Shown here: positions 23,301-34,500 of the stretch, one piece after another
How positions within the stretch are numbered: the first letter of the stretch is position 1
How the letters are laid out: every line of letters starts with the position of its first letter
From: Anaeramoeba flamelloides
Taxonomy: Eukaryota; Metamonada; Anaeramoebidae
Direction: 5' to 3'
Length of the DNA stretch: 64,000 bases
NCBI GenBank assembly: GCA_027625915.1
Contig: JANTQA010000029.1
Location: 2,666,001 to 2,730,000 of the forward strand
Notes under the pieces: model-generated
Told to the model about the DNA's origin: nothing
The model's input: only the letters and a program-made list of their open reading frames with translations
Databases searched by the model: none
Position numbers and translations under genes: made by a program

Positions 23301-26206
23301 AATTTCAATCTATAAAACAAGTTATTAATTTCAAAAAAAATTAGAACTTTTGTGTTTTGAAAACATTTTAAAATTTTCCAAAAAAAAAAGATAATGAAAA
23401 TATTAATAGGGAAATTGAAAACTAAAATTTATTAAATAAAAACAAAAATAATTTTTTGATAAAACTTAATAATAAATAGTTATGAATGGGAAAGTTAATA
23501 ATATTTAAAAATTATTAGACATGATAATAATTCAATAAACCGGTGTATTACCGAGTACCGCCGAGTATCTAGCCTTTTCAGAATTTAAAAGAAATGAGCA
23601 AAATCAAACATTTTACTCAATTATTTTAAATACAAGAAAAAATAAAGTAATTTTTTTATAATTTGAGAAATAAAAAGATTTTTTTCTATTTTTTCAAATT
23701 TTTCAAAAAAAAACTAACGACAAAAATTTATTGAAAATCGAAAGATTTAAACTTTCATAATAAAATTAAGGAAATTTGAAAATTATTTAAATAATTATAT
23801 TTTTATGTTTATAATAAAAATAAAACAAACACAAAAATTGCAACTTATACAAAAATCATTCTAATCTAGAAATTGTTGAAAATATCGATCATTATCTTTG
23901 TGACTACCCAACCAATAAAAAAAAACAAAAAATTTCAATTAAATAATTAATTGAATCTAACAAAAATAAAAAAAATATTATTAAAAATAAAGAATCCTTA
24001 TTTATCTTGTTTTTTGGTTAATGATAAATAAAATTCCAATTCTTTATTAAAATTTCTAAACAAAAATTTAGAAATTAGGGAAGTGCTTTAGAGTGCCTTG
24101 GGGTGCCATGGAGTGACTATGTTTTCTGTTTTATGTGTAAAGTGTTCTAGGTTTTTTTGAGGTTTTCTATTTTATTTCTAAAGTAAAAAAAACCTAACGA
24201 AAATCTATTGATTTTCTAAATAAATAGAAAACTCAAAAAAACCTAACGAAAATCTATTGATTTTAAAAATAAACAGAAAACTCAAGAAAACCTAACCACA
24301 GTTTTTTTTTATTCTGGTTTTTGTTTGGAAAATCTCTCGACTTCCTAATCAAAACAAAAATTAAAACAAACCTAATGGCACTTTTCCAGAATTTGAAAGA
24401 ATAGATAAAAATAAAAGATTTAACTCTATTCTTTTAAATTCTGGAAAACATAACGACACTTCCAACTTTTGGAATTCAGCAACTCATTAAATTTCTTAAA
24501 TTTTTGGTTTATTTCTTAAATAAAAAAAAATCATAACGACAAACAGGCGAATTTATAGTAATCGCCCCCCATTGTTAATTGAAAATAAAAAAAAAAAAAT
24601 CAGCGGTTTTCTTTTTATTTCTTAAATTAAAAAAAAACATAATGGCAAGTCAGTGTAAATTAATTTCCACCCTTCAAAATAATAATAAAAAAAAAAATAG
24701 ATTCAAATTTTGAATTAAGATCCAACCAATTTTCTCAAACATTATTAAAAGAGCCAGATACTATTTATTTTTAAATAAACGTTTCTCCACAAGAATAAAA
24801 TAATAAACCAAAAATAATATTGTATACATTTTGGTAATTTATTCCTAAATGCCGCTAAAGAAATATTGTATTTTAAAATTTCATGAATTGTTCAAAAAAT
24901 TATGCAAACAAAAAAAAAATTAATCTAAATTTTGTTTTTATATATATAATTTTATTTATTTATTATAATTAAAAATTATTATATTATAGTATGTATGTAT
25001 TACTTTCCCCAAATTGAAGAAAATAAATCAACCCTTTGGATTAATTTAACTTTTATTTTTCCACTCTTTTTACAAATATCATTTTTATCATTATTATTTA
25101 TTTTCCTTTTTTTTTGTATTAAAATCAAACATATAATTGTATTTATTAAGGATGTAAGTTTTTTAAAATCACTTTTTTTTTTTTTTTTTTTTTTATTATT
25201 TTTATTTTTATTAGTATTATCTTATATTTCAAAATATTATTCTTCACATTATATATACTTATACCCCTTTCCAATTCAAACTTACATTTATTATTATTGT
25301 TCTTTATTTATTTTTTTTTTATATTTTTTTATCTGTATAAACATATTTTTTATCCACACATACTATGAATCCAAATATAAACAACAGGGAAAATTACCAA
25401 AGGATTTTCAACCCAATTATGAATTAGAATATCTAATGGATGCTTATTCAAGTTTTTCAGATGACTTATTGGATTTATATACATCTCAAATTGAAACCGA
25501 TTTCCAAATTTTAGATTTCCAATTACACAAAGATATTTTTAATCTCAGAATTGGAAAAGATAAAAGATACAATTTCTTAAAACATTACCCAAAAACAATC
25601 GTCGAAATTTTCATTAAATGGGTCTATTCTGGAAAAATTATTCATTCTTATCAAAATGAAAGAGAAAAAGAAAACATCAATTTTAAAAAGGAAAATCAAG
25701 AAGAGATAAATTCATTGGTTGACATTCTAACAGCATTACGCGTATCACCAAATTTCGAGAAGGCAGAGACAATTTATGAAATATCGGAAAGGAACAAATT
25801 AAAACAAGATTTCGCTGCCTTATATCGTTCAGATTTAACAATCGATAATAAGAATCTGAGTTTGAATAATAACAATTATATTATCATCAAATTAAACAAA
25901 ATCAAAATCAAAATCAATAAATTTGTTTTGTTATCAAGATCTAGATCAATTAGAGAATTCTTTCAAAAGAAGCACGAAAACCAAAAAGATGAAGAAAAAT
26001 CAAATATTTTCGTTATTCAGGATTTTTCCAATGTAAATTTACAAAACTTTAAAATCTTTATTCAATTCTTATACACTGATGAGATAGATCTGGAATATCT
26101 ACAACATTCATCGATTAGGAATGATTTAAGCAAGTTATACGATTTATATCAATTAAATCAAAATTCCCTTTTAAAATATTCTTTAATTGAATATAACCAA
26201 GACTGA
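17282..26206 (+). CDS. Ankyrin-repeat and double BTB/POZ protein, multi-exon, 5' end not found
   Basis: Supported exons are 17282-17377, 17482-17583, 17712-17813 and 21680-21877, plus a terminal BTB exon ending at 26206. All four ankyrin exons start and end in phase 0 with GT donors and AG acceptors. They read DLTPIYYAVTKNKQTVELLV, LFTPLHYACSRKCSLSVIEY, GYTPFHYACEKKTSMDVLQL and GDLPLQILLNNSPTYEKVKF, the last exon holding two repeats. The terminal exon has two BTB-like modules, SSFSDDLLDLYTSQIETDFQ to KWVYSGKI and FAALYRSDLTIDNKNLSLNN to FIQFLYTDEIDLEYL. BTB proteins commonly dimerise or act as Cullin-3 adaptors; ankyrin repeats bind partners. A ubiquitin-ligase adaptor or scaffold role is inferred. 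The region 24995-25385 is T-rich and may be intron, with an acceptor at ACAACAG before GKLPKDFQPNYELEY. Confidence 0.75.
17482..17583 (+). other. Ankyrin exon b of the ankyrin-BTB gene
   Basis: 34 codons between AAATTTAG and GTGAGTTTT, reading LFTPLHYACSRKCSLSVIEY then LIECGSSVTLADKT. Canonical TPLHYA start and phase 0 at both ends. Confidence 0.85.
17712..17813 (+). other. Ankyrin exon c of the ankyrin-BTB gene
   Basis: 34 codons between ACTTATAG and GTAAGTTTT, reading GYTPFHYACEKKTSMDVLQL then LVENGAKINQRAKN. The next intron (17814-21679) is about 3.9 kb and full of repeats. Confidence 0.85.
17990..18640 (-). repeat. Dispersed repeat fragments in the ankyrin-BTB intron
   Basis: The part at 17995-18150 matches 45575-45730 and 63570-63690 in reverse complement (shared words TTATGAAATGGATGAGTTAACC and AAACAATTTAT, allowing a few changes). 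The part at 18470-18640 matches 44560-44720 and 60840-60990 in reverse complement (TTTTGAATTTTGAGGA and TCAAGAAAATTTTATTTTG). The fragments come from one older element whose full length is not clear. Confidence 0.6.
19235..19402. mobile_element. MITE-like element, copy 2
   Basis: Same family as 10923-11086. The left end reads ATACTGATGTTTGAATTTTA then AATGGGAAAAATTTTCACTT; the right end reads GGAAAAGGAAGTGAATATTC and finishes TTGAAATACCAGTAT. The centre CACAAATTACAACC is conserved. It lies inside the 3.9 kb ankyrin-BTB intron, directly before copy 1 of the hairpin repeat. Confidence 0.75.
19427..20105 (+). repeat. Hairpin-containing dispersed repeat, copy 1
   Basis: Begins TTAAGGGATTAGCGTCTACC and aligns along about 680 bp with copies at 48438, 52237 and 59501. 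A 21 bp stem is formed by 19620-19640 (CTGCATTTCGCCATAAATTTA) and 19690-19710, with a 49 nt loop. Every position pairs if two G-U pairs are allowed, which points to selection or origin at RNA level. There is no coding frame, so a transcribed or formerly transcribed structured repeat (SINE-like or MITE-like) is possible. Confidence 0.75.
20259..20579 (-). mobile_element. Non-LTR retrotransposon (LINE) reverse-transcriptase relic
   Basis: A 106-codon fragment reads LFWYLVYKQTHLKFNFLKKV, then a helix, then HLKIHFFKAVLHCQLLYGFE followed by IFDFTEIDGWINKIKKKNIK. The pattern YLxY, about 50 residues of coil, then KxxxxKAxxxxxLLYGxE is typical of the region just after the catalytic palm in LINE reverse transcriptases. 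The catalytic YADD-type region and endonuclease are absent, so this is a short dead fragment. It lies antisense within the large intron of the ankyrin-BTB gene. Confidence 0.55.
20785..21150 (+). repeat. Direct repeat with inverted termini, copy 1 (pair with 26965-27330)
   Basis: Aligns in the same orientation with 26965-27330. Inside it, CCATTTCAAAAATTGTGGCTCAC near 20796 and its near reverse complement near 20982-21006 form an inverted pair about 210 bp apart. The remainder after 21007 is also shared (TTTTCACTGAAAAAAAGTT, TCTTTTCGAAGATC), so either the element is larger than the hairpin or a small segment was duplicated with it. Confidence 0.7.
21680..21877 (+). other. Ankyrin exon d (two repeats) of the ankyrin-BTB gene
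   Basis: 66 codons between TTATTATAG and GTAAATATT. It reads GDLPLQILLNNSPTYEKVKF then LLCNGAKLHQKYYKGDTEMH and LATYQNLPITIAKLLLDRGA. Two ankyrin units are fused in one exon; the next intron is about 3.1-3.5 kb long. Confidence 0.8.
22740..22964 (+). pseudogene. Coding-like fragment inside the ankyrin-BTB intron
   Basis: One frame reads NLNSGNSPITIILFYWKIVY and stops. A shifted frame then reads ENRVYTIIQELVMNTNTDKT, LKSNNLSEIKYLAIWLEKER, NLQKKLQKSQR and stops. The first part resembles a worn ankyrin start (GNSPITI in place of GxTPLxxA). It may be a skipped or decayed exon of the surrounding gene, or a relic of another gene. Confidence 0.3.
24060..24480. repeat. Tandem and foldback repeats
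   Basis: A ~65 bp unit (AAAACCTAACGAAAATCTATTG to AGAAAACTCAAAAA) is repeated about three times at 24185-24300. Sequence just before (AGGTTTTTTTGAGGTTTTCT at about 24149) is its partial reverse complement. At 24388-24446 CCAGAATTTGAAAGAATAG pairs with CTATTCTTTTAAATTCTGG across a 19 nt loop. Related hairpin sequence occurs near 23578 and 34600. Confidence 0.65.
24995..26206 (+). other. Terminal BTB exon of the ankyrin-BTB gene (5' limit uncertain)
   Basis: Open for 403 codons. The first ~120 residues are Phe/Ile/Leu/Tyr-rich and come from T-rich DNA, which looks like intron rather than membrane segments. Confident coding begins near YESKYKQQGKLPKDFQPNYE (about 25365-25390). First BTB-like module: residues about 150-225. 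Second: about 275-395, ending LLKYSLIEYNQD and TGA at 26206. Confidence 0.75.
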
Positions 26207-26964
26207 ATATCCCCACCCTTTTTGTAATTCTATAAAATTTAATTTAATTTATTTATTTTATTTAATTTTTTTTTTTTTTTCAGTTTATTATATATCCATC
26301 TTCTTTGTTATTATCCCCTTTCTTTACCACCCTTAATTCATTAATTGATTGATTTTCTAGTTTTACTATTATATTTATTCCATTTGAACTTTCATATATA
26401 ATATTATTTTAAATATACTGTAGCTTTATTTTTTAAGAAATAGTTTAAATAAAATTGTTATTATTTACACATTTTTTTAATGGATATGTTTGAAACTGAA
26501 AAAAATGAAAATTTTATCTTTTAAAATACCTTTTTTTTTCAACAATAAATCTTTAAAAAGTATCAAAATATATTTCTATTAATCAAATGAAGAAGATTTG
26601 GTAATGTTAATTCGAAGAATAATAACTTTTTCAGAAAAATAAAAAGCTAAAATCATTCATAATTATTTTGTCTGTTTTTGATTTAGATAAGCATGGAAAT
26701 ACTATTTATCTGAAAAATTGATAGTTATTCTTTTACTTTTATTCTGTAATCAACATTTTCCAATGTTCTTTTTTTTCTTTTTGAACTCGTTTTTTTTTTT
26801 ACCCCCCTGTTATTTTTGCATTTCCTTTTTCTTTTTTAAGTTACCAATACTTTTGTGTTTCAATGTCTCAGTTTTATTAAGTAAGCACTTGATATTTTTC
26901 ATTTAGAAATCTTCTTACTAAGAGAAAGAAAAGTTGGACATGAAAAAAATAGAAATAAATAAAA

Positions 26965-27330
26965 CACAATTCTAAACACCATTTCAAAAATTGTGACTAG
27001 CCAGAAATAAAAAATTGAAAAAAAAAAAATTATCCTTTAGTATGTAAGAGCAACAAATAATTAAATATGACTTGTAATTCTCTTTTAAGTCATTTTAAAT
27101 CTATAAAAACCTTATATTTTAAAAATTAAAAAAATAATACTCAAAACTAAAAAAACCGAGTCACATTTTTTAAAATAAGCATTACCGTTTTTTTGTTACT
27201 AGACTTTCACTGAAAAAAAGTTGAACAACAAGATTTTTTATGAATAATTAAATTCATTTTAAAATAAATTACATAATCTCAATTTTCTAAAAGATTATTG
27301 GTCTTTTCGAAGATCATTTTTTTTTCCCAC
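26965..27330 (+). repeat. Direct repeat with inverted termini, copy 2 (pair with 20785-21150)
   Basis: Same order of words as copy 1, including AATTCTAAACACCATTTCAA, CAAATAATTAAA, TTCACTGAAAAAAAGTT and TCTTTTCGAAGATC. The internal inverted pair is more worn (CAAAAATTGTGACTAG against GAGTCACATTTTTTAAAATA). The two copies flank the 3' half of the ankyrin-BTB gene. Confidence 0.7.
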
Positions 27331-28982
27331 ACGATCTTTTTATAAAAAAAAAAAAAAGAACAAAAAAGAAAAAGAAAAAGAAAAAGAAAAAACTAACAAA
27401 AAACAAAAGAGAAACAAAAATTTAAAAAACAAAACTAAAATTTGCAAAATTAGATAAAATGATACTGATCCAAAAATTGAAAATATTTTTTTGAACTTAT
27501 ACATGAATAAACCCTCAAAACAACTCTGATTAACATTATAAAGTCAATCACAATTTTTGAAATCTAACTTATTTACCTCTAAGGCAAGATATGACCCCCC
27601 CATTTTCCAAGGCTAATGGTTACATTATCTTAAACTCTCTAATACCTAAAAAGAAAAGGGATTTATCCTCTTAAAGTGAAATTTGAATTTTTCTAGAAGA
27701 GAAAATGTGTTGATCCAAATTATATGTTATTTTGGAACAATTATAAGATTTTTGTTTTTTAAAAAAATATGAGATTATTGTTTCAAAATTAATTCAATTT
27801 AACAGTACAAGAAAGTGAAAAAGAAAAAAAGATATTATGTATTGGAAAAATTTTATTTAAAATCTAATTTTATTATTTTATATTCATTCAAAAAAGTATT
27901 CCAAAAAAAAAAAAAAAAAAAAAAATACATACTAACAATTAAACCCCTTCAGCAATTGAAAAATAGATTTGATTAAAATCAAGAATAATGAATTCAATAT
28001 TTTCTTTGAAAAAAAACGTTTTTCTGTCAAAATAAAAGATCTAAAATTGCAATAATAAAGTTTCAAATTTTCTAAAACTAAAAAATATTTCTTTATACCT
28101 TAGTGTTTGAATTATTTTATTACAAGAATAGTTTTCATCACTTTAAAAAATGCTTAGTTTGGTGAAATAGTTGCACAATTACGGTTTCAAAAGTTATTTA
28201 TTTCGTTTTAATCTGAGAAGGAATTTTCAACAACAAAAAAAAACTTTTATAAGCTAAATTATCTTTTAAAAAGGATTTTTGAATATAGATAAGATTTGTA
28301 ACTATTTTTTTTTTTTGAAAAATAAATTTTTCAATTTCAAAATATTGGATTTTCACCAAAACCATATTATAAAAAACTGATTATTAAATCACAGTTAAAT
28401 TACAACTTTTATTTTTACTAAGCTATACTTTTTTAAAAATATAAAGAAATACAAATAAAATGAATAAATAAAAATTGATGGATCAAAAATGATGAAACAA
28501 GTTGAAAAAAATTATATTGACCAGTTGTAAAAATTTAACCAACGATTATTGATAGATCAAATGATGGAATATAATCAACCAATTTTAGTGATTTTTCTAT
28601 TTTACATTAAAAAAATATTAACCTTAGATCAATTATTATGGTTAATAGATCTAAAGAAATAAATCTAGTAACAAAAATAAAAAAAGAAATGAAAACAAAA
28701 TTAAAGGAAAAACAAACTAAAACATTTGAAAAATAAAAATTTTCTCCAAATTAAAGAGAACTGTGTAGTATAATTATTCTTTATACGGTTCCATTTTTTT
28801 AATTTTTTTTTTTTGAATTACTTTATTTATTATTAAGGTTTAAATAAATAAATCATTTCATCTCATAATGGGAGAATTTTATAGTAACTAAATTCAAGAA
28901 TTACAATTCAAAGAGTGTCTAAAATTGATACAATAATTCGAGGTACACAATTGTAAATAAGGAATGTTGTAACAAATAGAGT

Positions 28983-29277
28983 TTTTACCATTTTTGGGAT
29001 AAAAAAGAGTTCCATGTATTTATCCATATTTTGGTAATAGCAAACGTAAAAACACTTTTTGATTTTTGATCTCAGAGGGATTTTAAATATAAAATCGTTT
29101 GGCAAATACCAATAATATGTTTGATTTTTTTTTTAAATTTGAAAGATTGTTGTTAGCCAAACGAATTTTTGATTAAAATTGTTATTAGTCTATTAAGATA
29201 ATCAAATATTATATTTACAATTACCAAAATTTGGATAATACATGGAACTCTTTATTTATCTCTAAAATTGTAAAAAT
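28983..29277. mobile_element. Foldback (MITE-like) element
   Basis: About 295 bp. The left arm (28983-29040, with AAAGAGTTCCATGTATTTATC and TTTTGGTAAT) and the right arm (29212-29277, with ATTACCAAAATTTGGATAAT and ACATGGAACTCTTT) are near reverse complements. A second inner pair, AATCGTTTGGC near 29094 and GCCAAACGAATT near 29156, extends the hairpin. A 65-codon minus-strand frame inside it is not supported. Confidence 0.65.
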
Positions 29278-29989
29278 TCTATTTTTTACAACATTTATAT
29301 TTACTCTTTGTATTTGAAAGTTCTTTTATTTTCTAAGAAAAAAAAAAAGAGAATTTTGAATTTAGTTTTGAAATTTTTATAAGATCTTATTCTTTTTTTC
29401 ATAAATCAAACAAAATAATTAAACTTGAACTTTTATACCTTTATTTCAAAAGAAAAATAAATTTTTCTAAAGTTTAATGTTTATAACATAAAAAATTCTT
29501 CAAATCAAATATGTGTTGATCAAAATAATGAAAAGGGGGGTTGGGAGAATAAGCTAATAAACAAAATTTATTTTTAAAACAATTTTTATAAACGTTAAAC
29601 ATTGTTATTATTTTTTCGGTCCTTTTTCGTAATGTATTTGTTGAGTTTGTGGGTTTATAAAAATATTTTTTTACTCCAAAATGGAAAAAAATGAAATAAT
29701 TTAGGAATTATTATTTATTATTTTCTGTTTTTTAGATTTTAAGGAGAGATTTGCCTAGTATTTGTTATTGTAATAGAATCCACCAAATAACAATTTCTCA
29801 ATAATAATCATTTTTTCATTCACTTGATAGTTTTTTTTTAAAAAACTCTTAATTTGTTTTAGTAATTTTATTTTTCGTTAGATCATTAAATACCCAATTC
29901 CTCAGAATCTTTCCTTGAACAACTTAACTCAATTATGATTGAAGTTAATAATTGTATTTTACTGGAAATAATATATATAAAAAAATATG

Positions 29990-30500
29990 ACAATGAAAAT
30001 AAACCAAATGTTCAGGGTCTTTTCTAAATGAGTATTCTATTCAAAATACGATTAGAGGGTAAAGATTATCTGAAAAGAGTTCTTGGGTACTTCAATCAAT
30101 CCAAAAAAAAAAAAAAAAAACCAACCCAAACAAACTAAGCTAAAATTACAACTCCTTTGTAATGAAAGGTTCATATTTGTGGTCACAATGTATAAATCCA
30201 AATATCCCAATAGTCAAAACTCATCGACATATGATCTTTGAAAATTAAAGTCGTTTATTGAGAATGTTAGAAATCATTAATATTTATCCTCAAAAATATT
30301 GATTATTTTTCTTTTTAATTGTCATACTTCTTGATAAGATGTGTTTTGATTTACGGCATCTAAAAATTTCTTGTTCATTTAAATTAAAAAATACACATAA
30401 AATGATTTTTTGATCCAAATTGGAGAATATTTGGATAAATCTGACGACATGATTGATGTGAGATTGCACGAAAATGTCTAAAGGCAATTTGGCAAATTGA
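29990..30500. repeat. Diverged repeat, copy B (pair with 13560-14070)
   Basis: Shares ordered words with copy A, as given there. On the minus strand it carries a 65-codon frame including NLDQKIILCVFFNLNEQEIF then RCRKSKHIL, which has a faint F-box flavour; the same strand of copy A reads ILCNFLM, stop, NDEEIPTC. Which strand was coding, if any, is not settled. Confidence 0.45.
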
Positions 30501-30892
30501 AAATCAAAATCCTTAAGTTCTTAATTGTCAATTTTATTCTTACTTTTGTTTTCCATTCAAGAAATAACAATTTTTTCTCTGTATACAACAATTACTGTTA
30601 CTAGACATTCGAAAAGTCAAAAAGAGCTTTAAAAAAAAACTCAAATAGAAAATAATCTTGTCACTTCATGTTTTTAATTTTCAAAGTTTGTTCGTCAAGT
30701 AAATTTTTTTATTAGAATTTATTAATCGAAATTAGTTCATTCTTTCAAATCCCCCAAATTAAAAAAATCAATAGAAAAATGAAACTCCATAACATACTTT
30801 GAACAATTTAACATCACGAATATTTGAAATCCAAAAATTCATTTTTTTGATTTTAACCACTTTAAAAACTTTTTGTTTAATTTTTTTTTGGA

Positions 30893-31541
30893 ATGTTTGA
30901 TCTTAATGAATATGCAATTCGCGAAGAAGAAGCACCACAAAATCAAAACACAAACCAAACTCAACCACAACAAACCAACAAACCAACAACTAAGACAACC
31001 ACCTCTAATATTTCGACAGTTGATCAATATAATTCTCCTGTTATCAAGTAAAATAATTTTTATTTTAGTTTTTTTTTTTTCGAATACCATTGTTTTTCAA
31101 CCTTTTCTCAAAACACTAAATACCACAACAACAAAATTACGTTTTCTTCAAATGGTAACCTTGAACCAACCAAAAAAACAAAAAAAAGTAATATTGTTTC
31201 CACAGTCAATTTCAAGACAAAATTAGATCTTAAAGACATCTCTCTTCGTGCAAGAAATGCCGAATATAACCCCAAAAGATTTTCCGCACTAATTATGAGA
31301 ATACGTGATCCAAAAGCAACTGCATTAATTTACGGAAACGGCAAGCTTGTCTGTACAGGTGCTGCAAATGAGGAACTCTCAAAAAAGGCATGTAGAAAAT
31401 TTGCTCGTATCTTACAAAAACTTGGCTACTCAATCAAATTTGTAAATTTTAAAATTGAAAATATTGTTGCCACTAGCAGCGTAAATTTCAGAATAAAACT
31501 GGAAGCAATGGCACACCACCATGATAATTTTTGTACAGTAC

Positions 31542-31578
<37 letters not shown>

Positions 31579-34500
31579 TGTGTGGTGATTACTTTCTTTG
31601 ACTATTGTTTTTTTTTTTTATCATTTTTTGTTTTTGGCCTTGAAACCAATTTAAAATAAATCAACACAAATACTACACTTACCCTTTCAGCCAATCTCTG
31701 AACTTCAATAATTTATGTTGTTTAATTGAACAAACAAAATTCAGTCAAAATAACTCGATGATTTGTTAAGAAAAAAAACGGATAATTTTCGGGTTTGTCT
31801 AATTTGAAATGGAACTGTGTGACTTACAAGTGTCAACAAATAATAATTTTTGTTCCAAATCCAATACACATACAAAAAATGGTATCTGAAAATTCCAAGT
31901 TTTTTTTAATAAATTTGTAGTTTTTTATTTAACGACGATACTTTTCTGGTGTGCCACAAAGAAATGAGAAACTAGTCAGAATATTTGATATTTCCAATGA
32001 GAACAAATTTCATTGAAAAGATCGTGAAATTGTTTGGGTTTGAATTTTTTTGATTTCTGAAAATTTTTTTCGATTTTATATTTCTGTTTCTTGCTCAAAC
32101 CACTTTTGTTCTTTTTTAAATACAATGGAACATTATTAAACACAACAAATATACATGTTGTTTCCCTTTTCCTTGTGCACATCAGGGAAATTATCATCGT
32201 TAATTCAAAAAACACACATTTATCAAAAAGATTGTTAATGCTATTTTAGAAACCTAAATTGAGTTTAAAATCCTTCTAATGGCTGTGAATAAACATTCTA
32301 AGGGTCTAGACACTCTTTGAATTAGGAGACACGAATTTAATCACTTCAAAATTCTCTCTTTAACAGATTCGTTACTTTTTAAACATTTAACCCTTAACAA
32401 TAAATCCTCTCTCCAAAATTTATTGAGTTCAAAATTCTTTTAATGACTGTTTCTAAACACTAGTGTCGAGACATTTAAAAGAATTAAAAGAAAAAAAATC
32501 ATTTAGCCAATTCAAAATTCTCTCTTTACCAGATTAAGTGTTTTCAACACTTAATTCTTGATAATAAAGCCAAAACTTTTCAAATTAATATATCATGTTT
32601 CTCACTTGTGTTGTACTCGAAAAGACTTGAAATATTCTCGAAAAGACTCGAAAAGACCCGAAGTTTTTTTTAAACCGATTAAAAACACTTTTTAAAGAAC
32701 CTCTAAGAAATTCTAGTGTTCATAGATAAATGTTAATGGGAAAAATGCAATTTTGTAATTGTAGTAAAATTTTTTTTTAACTTTTCCACTTTAAGCTCTC
32801 TATGAATTTTTTGCACCTTTTGAGTATCTTCGGGTATGTTAATACTTTCCAGGGTAAGTGCGTATACCAGTATATGCTTGAGCTACGTACAGATATTTTT
32901 TAAAACATATCTGAGTTTGGTTTAGGTTTGGTTGGTGTACGTTCGATTAAACCAATGTCTTTTTGGGGCCGAATATTAAGGATGTTTGATTTGTGTCACC
33001 TTGGATAGGATAAGTGACAAGTATATAAAGATATGATATTACTATGTTATTTTTGAAATGTCTTTGGGATCAGAAAGATATCTTCTCAAAAATTTCAGTA
33101 ATGCGAAAAAATTACAAATTGTCTTTACAAAGACATTTTTTCTCTCATTTTTTAATATCATCTAACAAGAGTAAGAAATGCGACAGACATCTAATATACA
33201 AATTCTTTTCACACAAAAGGAAAAAAATACTTTTCCGAAAAATTTGTAATTTTTCCAATGTTAGGTTTCAACAAAAAAAAATTTTACTACAATTACAAAA
33301 TTGCATTTTTCCCATTAACGTTTATCTATGAACACTAGAATTTCTTAGAGGTTCTTTAAAAAGTGTTTTTAATCGGTTTAAAAAAATCTCGAGTATTTTA
33401 GAGTCTTTTTGAGAATATTTGAAAGATTTGTTTTACTAAAATATTTTTTAAAAAAAATTTACTTTTGCTGATTTACAACCATTCGAAAAAAGTGAGTCAC
33501 AAACGCTTTAAAAAATTCCATTCAAACAACTTAAAAGATTGAATTAAACAATTTTTTTGGAATAATGACAAAAGCCCAAAAATTTGAACACAATTAAAAC
33601 TAGTTCTGAAAGAATAACAATACTGCACCTTTCATTTAATTTGGTAATAATTTTGATTTTACAAACTATTTTTATCATTTTTTGTCATTTCTATTTTATT
33701 TTTTCGATTTCCTTTTTGCAGTTACGTAATCTGTTTTGTTAGATCTGTATTAATTTTTCCTCTATAATTGATAGAAGGTTAGTGTTGAATTTGTTAAATT
33801 GGAAAATCACATAAAATTGGTCAATGGTATCTTACCATTTGATCAATCAACAATTGCTGGTGAAATTTCAACAAATTAACCAATAGAATTTTTTGTTTTG
33901 CTCGTTTCATCATTTTAGACACCTCCATTTTTATTTTTTCGTTTGTTTTTTGTTTTCTGTTATTCGGATAAAAATGATTACAGATAAAAGCATTAATACA
34001 GGGCAATTTAAACGACATTTAATATTATGTTTTTAAAAAAATAAAAAAATTGAGATTGTTTTGCTGCTTTTTGATTTTGGAGTGTTTCTGTGATGTCCAA
34101 ATTTTTGGAATGGAGTTTATTTCAAAAAATTATATTTCTAGATATACATCTGTATTTTAACGAGTTTATTATCATTTTTTAAAAAAATTTTCTCATTTAA
34201 AATCCAAAGACAATTAGCCTATTGAATAATCCCTTGTTATTATTGGAGTTTAGATAATAATCGGATCTTCGAGTTTTAAAGAACAAGTTTATAATAAAAT
34301 AATTTCTTTTTCAAAATTATTACAAAAAAAAATAATATGATCTTTTAAACCTAAACCATAAAACATGTTTTAATTTTAGAAAGAAAAAAAAAAAATGTAT
34401 ATGAGCAATAAATATAAGAATAAAACATTTTTTATTCTTTAAAACATATTTCTTTTAAAAGAAATTTGAGTATCAGGGCATCTAGCGTACAATTTACACA

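Larger units (their letters stand above)
26207..30892. other. Repeat-rich AT interval between the BTB and TBP genes
   Basis: No intact gene. It contains the second direct-repeat copy (26965-27330), A/AAAAG simple repeats at 27345-27395, a 22-A tract near 27905, a foldback element at 28983-29277, and the diverged repeat at 29990-30500. Nothing else is recognisable. Confidence 0.5.

Noticed and set aside
24995-25380. Multi-pass membrane region in front of the BTB modules
   Set aside because: The hydrophobic residues come from T-rich DNA with splice-like signals at both sides, which is more like an intron than membrane segments.
30873-31226. 117-codon plus-strand frame overlapping TBP exon 1
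   Set aside because: It is an alternative frame of TBP exon 1 and intron 1; the frame starting at 30893 joins exactly to the TBP core.
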